Shown here one piece after another: positions 1-7,022 of a DNA stretch of 10,606 bases; positions within the stretch are counted from its first letter, which is position 1, and each line of letters starts with the position of its first letter. The notes below the pieces were generated by a model. The model saw only the letters and a list, made by a program, of their open reading frames with translations. It searched no databases and was not told the DNA's origin. A program made the translations under genes and the position numbers. The stretch comes from CAZKEW01 sp964580435 (GTDB lineage: Bacteria; Acidobacteriota; Aminicenantia; Aminicenantales; UBA8522), in the NCBI GenBank assembly GCA_964580435.1, contig CAZOKP010000089.1:1-10606 (forward strand), given 5' to 3'.

Positions 1-39
1 AGATGCATCCACAGCATGGCAAGTGCCTTTTTTCAAGTG

Positions 40-79
40 ATGACAAAAGAAAACGCAGCTTGACATCCTCTTTTGTCAT
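40..79. repeat. Perfect 11-bp inverted repeat around the -35 element
   Basis: ATGACAAAAGA (40–50) and its exact reverse complement TCTTTTGTCAT (69–79) are separated by 18 bp. The left arm lies just upstream of the TTGACA hexamer and the right arm lies inside the -35/-10 spacer, so a protein bound here would compete with RNA polymerase. The arms are AT-rich and no T tract follows, so it does not look like an intrinsic terminator. An operator is the simplest reading. The identity of the regulator is unknown. Confidence 0.6.
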
Positions 80-88
80 GTCTATGAT
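60..88 (+). promoter_or_regulatory. Sigma-70-type promoter for the lipoprotein gene
   Basis: TTGACA at 60–65 and TATGAT at 83–88 are separated by exactly 17 bp. That is a 6/6 match at -35 and 5/6 at -10. Transcription would begin near 95, giving a leader of about 85 nt before the start codon at 181. The inverted repeat at 40–79 overlaps the element, suggesting repression or other control. Confidence 0.75.
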
Positions 89-180
89 TTCTCACAACAG
101 GGATGGGGAAAACGACGATAAATATGTGCCTTATGTCGTCGAGCAATAAGACTGATCCTTATCCCAAAAGGAGGTCCGTC

Positions 181-690
181 ATGCATAAATTTTGCATCTG
201 TGTGCCTCTCATCATTCTCGTTGCCATGGTTGTTATCGCTTGCCAGCCGAAGGGGCCGGCAGCGCTCTCTGACGCCGACAAGGCGGCTATCAAGAAGACC
301 GCCGACCAGGCCCTGGCGATGCTCAACGCGCCGACCAAGGACTGGGCCGCATTTGTCAAGTTTTTCTATACCGAAGACGCAATAGCACTCCCTCCAAACG
401 CGCCAGCCGTTAAGGGACACGAAGCGATCATCGCCTTCGTCCAAAAACTCTTCCCGCCCGTTTTTGATTACAAGCAGGACTTATTGGAGATCGAAGAGTT
501 TGGTGATCTCGCTTACGACCTTGAAAGCTGGTCAATGTCTATTACGCCACCTGAGGGTCAGGCCGTTACGGACACGGGCAAGCTGATCTGGATCTGGCGG
601 AAGCAGGCTAACGGCTCATGGAAAGTATGGCGCGAGATGTGGAGCTCGGACCTTCCCGCTCCTGGGACTGCAGCGACGCCCACCCAATAA
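181..690 (+). CDS. Exported lipoprotein with NTF2-like (DUF4440/SnoaL-type) domain
   Basis: The 169-residue protein begins with a lipoprotein signal. A hydrophobic stretch at residues 6–20 ends in the lipobox V-I-A-C, with Cys21 as the lipidated residue and Gln22 at +2, which fits outer-membrane sorting in a diderm. The mature part (about 25–165) reads as a compact alpha+beta NTF2-like fold of the DUF4440/SnoaL group: an N-terminal helix, the F-Y-T-E-D-A segment near 62–67, G-H-E-A-I near 80, and W-K-V-W-R-E near the C-terminus. Members of this fold bind small ligands or act as minor enzymes, and the substrate here cannot be read. The start at 181 is chosen over the in-frame ATG at 103 because AAGGAGG lies at 168–174 with a 6-nt spacer and because it gives a clean signal peptide. 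It is transcribed alone from its own strong promoter; the next gene, uvrA, has a separate promoter. Confidence 0.8.
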   Translation: MHKFCICVPLIILVAMVVIACQPKGPAALSDADKAAIKKTADQALAMLNAPTKDWAAFVKFFYTEDAIALPPNAPAVKGHEAIIAFVQKLFPPVFDYKQDLLEIEEFGDLAYDLESWSMSITPPEGQAVTDTGKLIWIWRKQANGSWKVWREMWSSDLPAPGTAATPTQ

Positions 691-740
691 CCGCTTATTT
701 CTATACCGAGCAAGATGCCATCGGAGATGGCTTCGAGTGA
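690..740 (+). pseudogene. Possible DUF4440-like gene fragment
   Basis: Directly after the lipoprotein stop, in a different frame, is a short stretch encoding A-Y-F-Y-T-E-Q-D-A-I and then a stop at 738–740. It resembles F-F-Y-T-E-D-A-I of the upstream protein (361–384). The two share a 12-nt identical run, TTTCTATACCGA, at 363–374 and 698–709. The simplest guess is a remnant of a duplicated NTF2-like gene. The match is short and could be chance. The rest of the 691–956 gap shows no other coding signal. Confidence 0.3.
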
Positions 741-902
741 TCCCAAGATGACCGGTTAGGAATAAATCGTTTTAAAGCCGGAGTTCGAGCTAAGAAGAAG
801 ACGAGTCTTCCGATCACCACCCGCCCTTTCCCAAGCCTCTTGATCGCATAATTGGCCTTGCAAACGCTTCCTGAATGACCGAAAAATTGACAGGGAGCGA
901 CT

Positions 903-915
903 TCCGATCGTCGGA
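903..915. repeat. Small palindrome upstream of the uvrA promoter
   Basis: TCCGA–TCG–TCGGA is a perfect 5-bp inverted repeat with a 3-nt centre, ending 6 bp before the proposed uvrA -35 element. It could be an operator half-site pair or a small hairpin. It does not match the LexA consensus boxes I know (the E. coli CTGT-N8-ACAG type or the Bacillus GAAC-N4-GTTC type). Confidence 0.3.
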
Positions 916-921
916 CCTTCC

Positions 922-950
922 TTGTGAACAATCGAGCAAAACGATAGAAT
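922..950 (+). promoter_or_regulatory. Putative promoter for leaderless uvrA transcription
   Basis: TTGTGA (922–927, 4/6 match) and TAGAAT (945–950, 5/6 match) are spaced by 17 bp. With a 6-nt discriminator the transcript would start at 957, which is the A of the uvrA ATG. No Shine-Dalgarno sequence lies between 925 and 956, so a leaderless mRNA for uvrA–holB–ricT is the consistent reading. Confidence 0.5.
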
Positions 951-956
951 AAACGT

Positions 957-3461
957 ATGCTCGAAGAGATTAAGGTAAAAAAAGCGGCGCAGCATAACCT
1001 GAAGAGGATCGATGTCAGCCTGCCGCGCAATAAGCTGATCGTCGTGACCGGGCCGAGCGGGTCGGGGAAAAGCTCGCTCGCCTTTGATACCCTTTTTGCC
1101 GAAGGTCAGCGCCGCTATATCGAGTGCCTTTCTGCCTATGCCCGCCAGTATATCGAGCAGATGGAGAAACCGGAAATGGAATCCATCGAGGGCATTTCGC
1201 CTTCCATCTCCATCGACCAGAAGACCATCTCGTCTAATCCCCGCTCGACTGTCGGCACGGTCACGGAGATTAATGATTTGCTGCGGCTGCTCTATGCCCG
1301 GGTGGGAACGCCGCATTGTCCCGAGTGCGGCCGGCAGGTGAGCTCTCAGACACCGCAGCAGATCGTCCAGAAGATCTTCGAGTCCTTTCCCGGCGAAAAA
1401 CTGACGGTCCTTGCGCCTGTCATCAGAGGCCGGAAAGGAGAGTACGGCCGGCTCTTGGAAAAATTCAAGAAAAAAGGGTATCTCCGCTTTCGCCTGGACG
1501 GGAAATTCAGGGAGTTCGAAGAAGATATCCGCCTGGAGAAGACGAAAAAGCACAATATCGAGGTCCTGGTTGACGAGATCATCCTCCGCGAACGCGACAC
1601 AAAAAGAGTCAAAGAGGCGGTGGAGAAAGCCTTGGAGATTTCGGGCGCTGACCTCTTGTTTTTAAGAGAGAAGGGGGAAGAGGTGTTTTATTCGCTCAAA
1701 CTGCTCTGTCCCTTCTGCGGTGTCAGCCTGCCCGAGCTCGAGCCGCGCAGCTTCTCCTTCAACAGTCCCTACGGCGCCTGCCCTCGCTGTCATGGCCTGG
1801 GCTTCCAGACCACTCTTAACGAGTGGGGCGAGGTCGAGCTGACCGATGACGTCTGCCCTCTCTGCCGGGGCGCCCGGCTGAAGAAAGAAAGCCTGGCCGT
1901 TAAAATCGGAGGTAAGGATATCTCGGAGTTGAGTTCCCTTCCGGTGAACAAACTGGCCGAGGAAATCCGCTCCTTCCGTTTCAGTTCCTCTGCGGCAATC
2001 ATCGCTTCGAGGATACAAAAGGAAATTCTTGACCGGCTTGAGATCATGGCGGAACTAGGAATGCCCTATCTCCAGCTCAGCCGGACAACGCTTTCTCTTT
2101 CCGGAGGAGAAGCACAGCGGGTGCGCCTGGCCGCCCAGGTAGGAGCCCGCCTCAGGGGAGTTTTGTATGTCCTGGATGAGCCGACCGTCGGGCTTCACCA
2201 GCGAGACAACAGCCGCTTGATTCGTCTCCTGCGGAGCATCCGTGATGAAGGCAACTCGATCATCGTCGTGGAGCATGATGAGCAGACGATCCGCTCGGCC
2301 GACTATATCCTGGATTTGGGCCCGGGAGCGGGTGAAGAAGGAGGGTACAAGGTCGCCGAGGGAGATCTTCGCCAGATTCTAAAGGCGCCGGACTCTTTGA
2401 CCTCCCAGTATCTGCGCGGCGAAAAAAAGATTCCCGTTCCCCAGTCCAGGAGAAGATCGAAGAAGTGGCTGTCCATAATCAAGGCGAAAGAGCACAATCT
2501 GAAGAACTTGGATGTGCGCATCCCCCTGGCGACGATGACGGCCATAACCGGGGTCTCAGGATCGGGCAAGAGCACCCTGGTCTGCGATATCCTCTACAAG
2601 AGCCTGTTGAACGTTTTCCACAAGGCGAAACAGAAAGTCGGCGATCACGAGGCCATTCTGGGAATCGGCGAGATCGACAAGGTCATCGCCGTGGACCAGA
2701 AGCCTATCGGCCGGACGCCCCGGTCTAATCCGGCCACCTACACAGGCTTGCTCACACCCCTGAGAGAACTCTTCGCCCGCACTCCGGAAGCCAGGATGAG
2801 AGGCTACTCGTCGAGCCGGTTCAGCTTCAACCTTCCCGGAGGCCGCTGCGAGGAATGCGAGGGAGCGGGTGCTAAGAAGATTGAGATGCATTTCTTGCCC
2901 GATGTCCTGGTGACCTGCGATCGGTGCGGCGGCAAAAGGTATAATAAAGAGACTTTGGCTGTTATATATAAAGGAAAGAATATCGCTGATTATCTCGCCA
3001 TGACCGTCGACGAGGCCTACGAGTACCTCCGGCCGCATCCGTTGCTCAAGAGAAAGCTGGCAACTCTCAAATCTGTGGGCCTAGGATACATCCGGCTCGG
3101 CCAGCCGGCGCCGACACTCTCGGGCGGAGAGGCGCAGCGCATCAAACTGACCAAGGAACTGGGCCGAAAAAGCACCGGCAGGACGCTTTTTTTGCTCGAC
3201 GAGCCCACGACCGGGCTTCATTTCCATGATGTGCGCAAGCTTCTCGAGCTTCTCTCCGAGCTGGTGAACATGGGCAATACGGTCGTGGTGATCGAGCACA
3301 ACCTTGATGTCATCAAGTACTGCGATTATATTATAGACCTGGGCCCGGAAGGAGGCGAAGAAGGAGGGTGGATCGTGGCTTCGGGGACTCCTGAGGAAGT
3401 GGTCAAGGTGGAGACGTCCGAGACAGGAAGATTCCTGAAGGATGCGCTGGGGCGGGTTTAG
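957..3461 (+). CDS. uvrA: Excinuclease ABC subunit UvrA, compact form lacking the insertion domain
   Basis: UvrA is the dimeric damage-sensing ATPase of nucleotide excision repair; it finds distorted DNA and loads UvrB. This protein has 834 residues, against about 940–960 for E. coli and Bacillus UvrA. Visible parts in order are: Walker A GPSGSGKSS (32–40, Lys38); a UvrB-binding region at roughly 115–232, including Cys121/Cys124 and the V-I-R-G-R-K-G-E-Y segment; zinc cysteines 251, 254, 275 and 278; Cys300/Cys303; ABC signature SGGEAQR with LDEP at 406–409; second Walker A GVSGSGKST (532–540); zinc cysteines 631, 634, 654 and 657; and second signature LSGGEAQR (721–728) with LDEP at 747–750. 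Cys278 and Cys300 are only 22 residues apart where homologues carry over 100 residues, so the mobile insertion domain is missing while the frame and flanks are intact. The start is fixed by the in-frame stop at 945–947 and by alignment of the N-terminus with known UvrA. There is no ribosome-binding site. It is the first gene of the uvrA–holB–ricT operon. UvrA2 paralogues instead lose the UvrB-binding domain, so this is not a UvrA2. Confidence 0.97.
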   Translation: MLEEIKVKKAAQHNLKRIDVSLPRNKLIVVTGPSGSGKSSLAFDTLFAEGQRRYIECLSAYARQYIEQMEKPEMESIEGISPSISIDQKTISSNPRSTVGTVTEINDLLRLLYARVGTPHCPECGRQVSSQTPQQIVQKIFESFPGEKLTVLAPVIRGRKGEYGRLLEKFKKKGYLRFRLDGKFREFEEDIRLEKTKKHNIEVLVDEIILRERDTKRVKEAVEKALEISGADLLFLREKGEEVFYSLKLLCPFCGVSLPELEPRSFSFNSPYGACPRCHGLGFQTTLNEWGEVELTDDVCPLCRGARLKKESLAVKIGGKDISELSSLPVNKLAEEIRSFRFSSSAAIIASRIQKEILDRLEIMAELGMPYLQLSRTTLSLSGGEAQRVRLAAQVGARLRGVLYVLDEPTVGLHQRDNSRLIRLLRSIRDEGNSIIVVEHDEQTIRSADYILDLGPGAGEEGGYKVAEGDLRQILKAPDSLTSQYLRGEKKIPVPQSRRRSKKWLSIIKAKEHNLKNLDVRIPLATMTAITGVSGSGKSTLVCDILYKSLLNVFHKAKQKVGDHEAILGIGEIDKVIAVDQKPIGRTPRSNPATYTGLLTPLRELFARTPEARMRGYSSSRFSFNLPGGRCEECEGAGAKKIEMHFLPDVLVTCDRCGGKRYNKETLAVIYKGKNIADYLAMTVDEAYEYLRPHPLLKRKLATLKSVGLGYIRLGQPAPTLSGGEAQRIKLTKELGRKSTGRTLFLLDEPTTGLHFHDVRKLLELLSELVNMGNTVVVIEHNLDVIKYCDYIIDLGPEGGEEGGWIVASGTPEEVVKVETSETGRFLKDALGRV

Positions 3462-3484
3462 GCGGGTTTTGGGAAGGAGAGAGG

Positions 3485-4477
3485 ATGGCCTTTGACGAAG
3501 TTTTGGGCAACAGCCGGGTGAAAAAGATCCTGCGGCTGGCCCTTCAGAAAGACCGCGTTCCCAATTCCCTGATTTTCTCCGGCCCCAGAGGCGTGGGGAA
3601 AAGGAGCCTTGCTCTGACTTTAGCCAAGGCCATCAATTGCCAAAGAATGAAGGATGATTCCTGTGAGGAGTGCGCCTCCTGCCTGGCCATCAGGGGCCAC
3701 AAGCTCCCTGACGTCTGGGTGATTGAACCGGAGAAGCAAGTCCTTCAAATAGACCAGATGAGGGCTCTGCGCCAGGCGGCCTATTTGAGGCCGATGATGA
3801 GCAGGAGGCGGGTTTTCATCATCGATGAGGCGGAAAAGATGAACGACGCCGCTTCCAATTGTCTGCTCAAGGTCCTGGAAGAGCCGCCTTTTTTCTCCCA
3901 CATCATTCTCCTTACTGCCAACCCCGATTTGGTCCTCCCGACGATCAAATCGCGTTGCCAGATCCTTCAGTTCACCCCGGTCGGCAAAAAGGACATCAAG
4001 AGGGTGCTCGTGGAAAAAGGCTATCCCGATGAGAGAGCCAGGATCATTTCTCTTTTTGTCAGGGGTAACCTGGAAGAGGCCTTAGGGCTCGACTGGGATG
4101 AGATCCAAGAAAAGAGGCAGGAGGCCTGGAACATTTTTCTTTCTTTCCTGGGGAAAAAGGAAGCCTCGACATTCCTGAAAAATTATAGCTTTGGCAAGCG
4201 GAGTATGATTTGGGAAGACTTGGAGCGGACGATGGAAATCCTGGCTTCCTTCTGCCGGGATTTTATCCTGCTCAAAGAAAAAGGGGAACCGTCTCTGCTT
4301 CTCAACCCCGACTACAGAAAGGACATCGAACCCTTGACCGAGGACTGGAGTCTGGACAAATCCTGGGAGTGCCTGAACCGGATTGAGTCGGCCCTCTCCG
4401 GCCTGAGCAGGAATCTCAACATCAGCCTCCTCGTCAGCTCTTTTTATTCTCTTATGGGAGAAAGAAGTCATGCCTGA
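3485..4477 (+). CDS. holB: DNA polymerase III delta' subunit (clamp loader)
   Basis: Delta' is the stator subunit of the clamp-loader complex that places the beta sliding clamp on DNA. The 330-residue product has the AAA+ layout. A P-loop-like GPRGVGKRS lies at 33–41. Four cysteines that would hold a structural zinc are at 52, 60, 63 and 66 (C-x7-C-x2-C-x2-C). A Walker-B-like V-F-I-I-D-E-A lies at 110–116 and is followed by the C-L-L-K-V-L-E-E-P-P segment. The S-R-C motif is at 156–158, and a helical C-terminal collar domain follows. The residue after the P-loop lysine is Arg where ATP-binding members have Ser/Thr, which fits delta' being a poor or non-ATPase subunit. AAGGAG at 3474–3479 serves the ATG. 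The gene begins 23 bp after uvrA and overlaps ricT by 8 bp. A DnaX (tau/gamma) identity is unlikely because of the length and the P-loop change. Confidence 0.92.
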   Translation: MAFDEVLGNSRVKKILRLALQKDRVPNSLIFSGPRGVGKRSLALTLAKAINCQRMKDDSCEECASCLAIRGHKLPDVWVIEPEKQVLQIDQMRALRQAAYLRPMMSRRRVFIIDEAEKMNDAASNCLLKVLEEPPFFSHIILLTANPDLVLPTIKSRCQILQFTPVGKKDIKRVLVEKGYPDERARIISLFVRGNLEEALGLDWDEIQEKRQEAWNIFLSFLGKKEASTFLKNYSFGKRSMIWEDLERTMEILASFCRDFILLKEKGEPSLLLNPDYRKDIEPLTEDWSLDKSWECLNRIESALSGLSRNLNISLLVSSFYSLMGERSHA

Positions 4478-5150
4478 AATCATTTGTCTCGTTTCCGAGA
4501 GGACTGGGAAGATCCTTCGAGCCTTAAAGGGGGAAGTGGACATTCAAAAAGGCGACGTTTTTCTCGTCGAATCAGAACTCGGAGGCGACATTGCCAGGGT
4601 TATCGATATCGCCAGCGATATCTGCCGGGTACAAAAGGGAGCTCAGGGCGCCGTCAAGATCATCCGCAAGGCCACGGAGGAGGATGTGAAAAAGCTCAGC
4701 TGGCTGCGGGAAAAGGAAAAGAGGGCCTTTGATTTCTGCCTCCAGAGGATCAAAGCCCGCAACCTGCCGATGAAACTGGTGGCCGTGAAGTACTTCTTCA
4801 ATGAAAAGAAGGGGATTTTCTTTTATACGGCCGACGGCCGGATCGATTTTCGTCAGCTGGTCAAGGACCTGGCCAAGGAGCTGAGAATGAGAATTGAGAT
4901 GCGCCAGATCGGCGTCAGGGATGAGGCCAAGATGATCGGCGGGCTCGGCGTCTGCGGCCGGGGTCTTTGCTGTTTCACTTTTATGAAGGCCTTTGAGCCG
5001 GTAACGATTCAAAAAGCCAGGAAACAACAGATCGCCATCAACCCCACCAAGATCTCGGGGTTGTGCGGCCGCTTGATGTGCTGCCTGGCTTTTGAGGAGG
5101 ACAGCCGCGGCCGGATGTATATTGAGGACGAAAGCCTGATCGAAGATTAG
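4470..5150 (+). CDS. ricT: PSP1 domain protein, RicT/YaaT family
   Basis: This 226-residue protein matches the RicT (YaaT) family, named from Bacillus, where RicT with RicA and RicF forms an iron–sulfur complex that stimulates RNase Y-dependent mRNA maturation and affects development. The diagnostic part is the C-terminal PSP1 region: G-G-L-G-V-C-G-R-G-L-C-C with Cys162, 167 and 168, then G-L-C-G-R-L-M-C-C with Cys199, 204 and 205. These are the family's conserved candidate Fe–S ligands. The N-terminal half (about 1–70) is a small beta domain containing G-D-V-F-L-V-E-S, as in relatives. The ATG at 4470 lies inside the end of holB, with GGGAG at 4456–4460 nine bases before it, so the two genes are translationally coupled. 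The same holB–ricT order exists in Bacillus. RicA and RicF partners are not in this window, so the RNA-processing role is transferred from the family. Confidence 0.9.
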   Translation: MPEIICLVSERTGKILRALKGEVDIQKGDVFLVESELGGDIARVIDIASDICRVQKGAQGAVKIIRKATEEDVKKLSWLREKEKRAFDFCLQRIKARNLPMKLVAVKYFFNEKKGIFFYTADGRIDFRQLVKDLAKELRMRIEMRQIGVRDEAKMIGGLGVCGRGLCCFTFMKAFEPVTIQKARKQQIAINPTKISGLCGRLMCCLAFEEDSRGRMYIEDESLIED

Positions 5151-5280
5151 CGGCGGGCACGATCATCGGCTTGACGTCTTATGCTCCTAATCAGGGAATA
5201 ATGGGTACTGGCGATTGTATTGATAATGGGGTTCATGATAAAAAGATATCAGGACATCCAAAGGAGTTAGGGAAAATCCG

Positions 5281-6990
5281 ATGAAAGAAACGAATAATTT
5301 CAGGTCCGCCGCAGGGACATTCATTTTTGGCATGATCTTCTGCCTTTCTCTTTTCTCCCAGGAAGCCAGGGATATTCCGCCGCCGAGGTTCGTCAAGGGA
5401 GAAGCGCCGGAGCTCAACATCCAGGCCGTAAGTTCCATCGCCTTGGTGACGATTTATCCGGACAGGGCGATGATCGTCCGCACGGCCGATATTAGGCCGG
5501 TGCTCGGCGTCCAGGCCGTCGTTTTCTCCGGGCTTCCCACGACCCTCATCCCCAATTCGCTGCGGGCGTCGGGCAGCGGAACGGCCGCGGTCAAAATCCT
5601 CGGACTCGATGTCGCGAATGAATTCCTCGAATCCGCCCTGCTCCCCGAAATCAAAAAACTCGAGGCGGAGATCGGCGCTCTCGATTTTGAAATGGCCAAG
5701 ACCGAAAATTCCGTCGCGGTCCTCAACGCGCAGGAGAAATTCTTGAATTCCATCCAGGCCTCAACAACAGCCAACGCGTCTGAGCAGGTCGCCTTTGGAA
5801 AGCCCGACATCTTGAGCTGGGAAAAGGTCTATGACTTCTTGGGGACAAAGCTCCTCGCTGTCAAGCAGGCGCAGCTCGGCCAGAAGAAGATTCTAGATGA
5901 CCTGTCTGCCAGGCGGGACGCGCTTAAAAAGAAGGTCGATTCCATAAGGCCTCAGCAGCCCCAGGAGGCGAGGAAAGTGTCCGTGCTGATCGAAGCGAGC
6001 CAGCCCGGAGATTTCAAGATAAGTCTGGCCTATACGGTGACGAATGCCCGCTGGGCGCCGCTCTATACTGTGCGGGCGCTTCCCGATGCGGGCGAAGTAG
6101 AGCTGACCCTGACCGGCCTTATTCAGCAGAGGAGCGGTGAAAACTGGAAGAATGTGAAGGCGCTTCTTTCCACGGCGTCGCCGGCGGTCGAAACCCGGCC
6201 TGGCAGTCTTGATCCCTGGTTTCTCGATATCTTTGTGCCGAGGCCTCTTCCCCGTCTGGCCTCAAAGTCGAAGGATGAAGTCGTAGGAGGCGTGGTCGGC
6301 GGAATCATGGCCGAGGCGACAGCGCTTACCGAGGCGAAAGAGGCCGAGCTCGATACGGCGGCCATCCTGGAATCCGGCATCCACCTGAATTTTGAGATCA
6401 AGCGCAGCGTCGATATCCCGAGCGATGGTGCGCCCCACAAGGTCCCGGTCGATGCCCAAAAGCTCAAAGTCAAGTCCGATTATCTTGCTGTGCCCAAACT
6501 CAAGGAGGCGGCGTTCATGCGCGGAACCCTGAAGAACACGCTGTCCTATCCGCTTCTCCCCGGAAGCACCGACCTTTTCATCAGCCAGGACTTTGTCGGA
6601 ACGACGCCCATGCCTTATGTGGCCGTCAACGAAGAAACCAAGATGTATTTCGGCGAGGACGGACAGATAAAGGTCAAGTACGAGCAGGTGAAGCGGGAGA
6701 AGATCGGCGCGGGATTCCTGGGTAAAACAGAAAAGCTTAACCTGGTGTATAAGATTACGGTCCAGAATTTGCGCAAGAACGCGGTTGATATCGAGGTGAT
6801 GGACCAGCTTCCGGTCAGCCAAAATGACAAGATCTCCGTCAAAGATGTGAACATCAAGCCGGAGCCGGCCAAAAAGGACGACAAGGGAATTTTGACCTGG
6901 ACGCTGACCTTGGCGCCTCAGGAAACGAAAGAGATAACAATCGATTTCACGATCGAATACCCGAAAGACGCCTCCATCATCGGGATTTAA
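5281..6990 (+). CDS. Secreted DUF4140/DUF4139 (MuiA-like) protein
   Basis: The 569-residue protein starts with a Sec-type signal peptide: a charged N-terminus, a hydrophobic core at about 10–25, and probable cleavage near 26–30. A DUF4140-like N-terminal domain (about 50–115) contains V-T-I-Y-P-D-R-A (56–63), the usual opening of this family. Two coiled-coil stretches follow at about 116–155 and 195–226. The remainder, about 240–565, is the beta-rich DUF4139 domain, with W-A-P-L-Y near 261 and a closing Q-E-T-K-E-I-T segment. Residues 334–341 form a V-V-G-G-V-V-G-G linker that precedes an Ala/Glu-rich patch. Family members are called mucoidy inhibitor A, but the biochemical activity is not established, so only an envelope or periplasmic role is inferred. 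AAGGAG at 5261–5266 lies 14 nt before the ATG, rather far. The serine hydrolase gene follows after 32 bp and is probably co-transcribed. The 130-bp gap from ricT suggests separate expression. Confidence 0.82.
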   Translation: MKETNNFRSAAGTFIFGMIFCLSLFSQEARDIPPPRFVKGEAPELNIQAVSSIALVTIYPDRAMIVRTADIRPVLGVQAVVFSGLPTTLIPNSLRASGSGTAAVKILGLDVANEFLESALLPEIKKLEAEIGALDFEMAKTENSVAVLNAQEKFLNSIQASTTANASEQVAFGKPDILSWEKVYDFLGTKLLAVKQAQLGQKKILDDLSARRDALKKKVDSIRPQQPQEARKVSVLIEASQPGDFKISLAYTVTNARWAPLYTVRALPDAGEVELTLTGLIQQRSGENWKNVKALLSTASPAVETRPGSLDPWFLDIFVPRPLPRLASKSKDEVVGGVVGGIMAEATALTEAKEAELDTAAILESGIHLNFEIKRSVDIPSDGAPHKVPVDAQKLKVKSDYLAVPKLKEAAFMRGTLKNTLSYPLLPGSTDLFISQDFVGTTPMPYVAVNEETKMYFGEDGQIKVKYEQVKREKIGAGFLGKTEKLNLVYKITVQNLRKNAVDIEVMDQLPVSQNDKISVKDVNIKPEPAKKDDKGILTWTLTLAPQETKEITIDFTIEYPKDASIIGI

Positions 6991-7022
6991 AAGACTGAGG
7001 CATGAATTACGATTTCTAGGAA

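Noticed and set aside
18..32. GGC-AAGT-GCC followed by TTTTTT as a terminator of an upstream gene
   Set aside because: The stem is only 3 bp, too weak to call without seeing the upstream gene.
103..180. In-frame upstream ATG at 103 extending the lipoprotein
   Set aside because: It lies about 8 nt after the predicted transcription start, has no ribosome-binding site, and would bury the signal peptide. The AAGGAGG at 168–174 clearly serves 181.
887..892. TTGACA as a uvrA -35 element
   Set aside because: No -10-like hexamer lies 16–18 bp downstream. The TTGTGA/TAGAAT pair fits better.
756..1553. 265-codon minus-strand open frame
   Set aside because: It overlaps the 5' half of uvrA, whose motifs are unambiguous. 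The antisense translation has no recognisable domain and is a GC-rich shadow frame.
5171..5227. Promoter for the DUF4139 gene (TTGACG at 5171 with AATAAT at 5197 or GATAAT at 5222)
   Set aside because: The spacers do not fit: about 20 bp for the first pair and far too long for the second. GATAAT has no -35 partner. A promoter is likely in this gap but I cannot place it.
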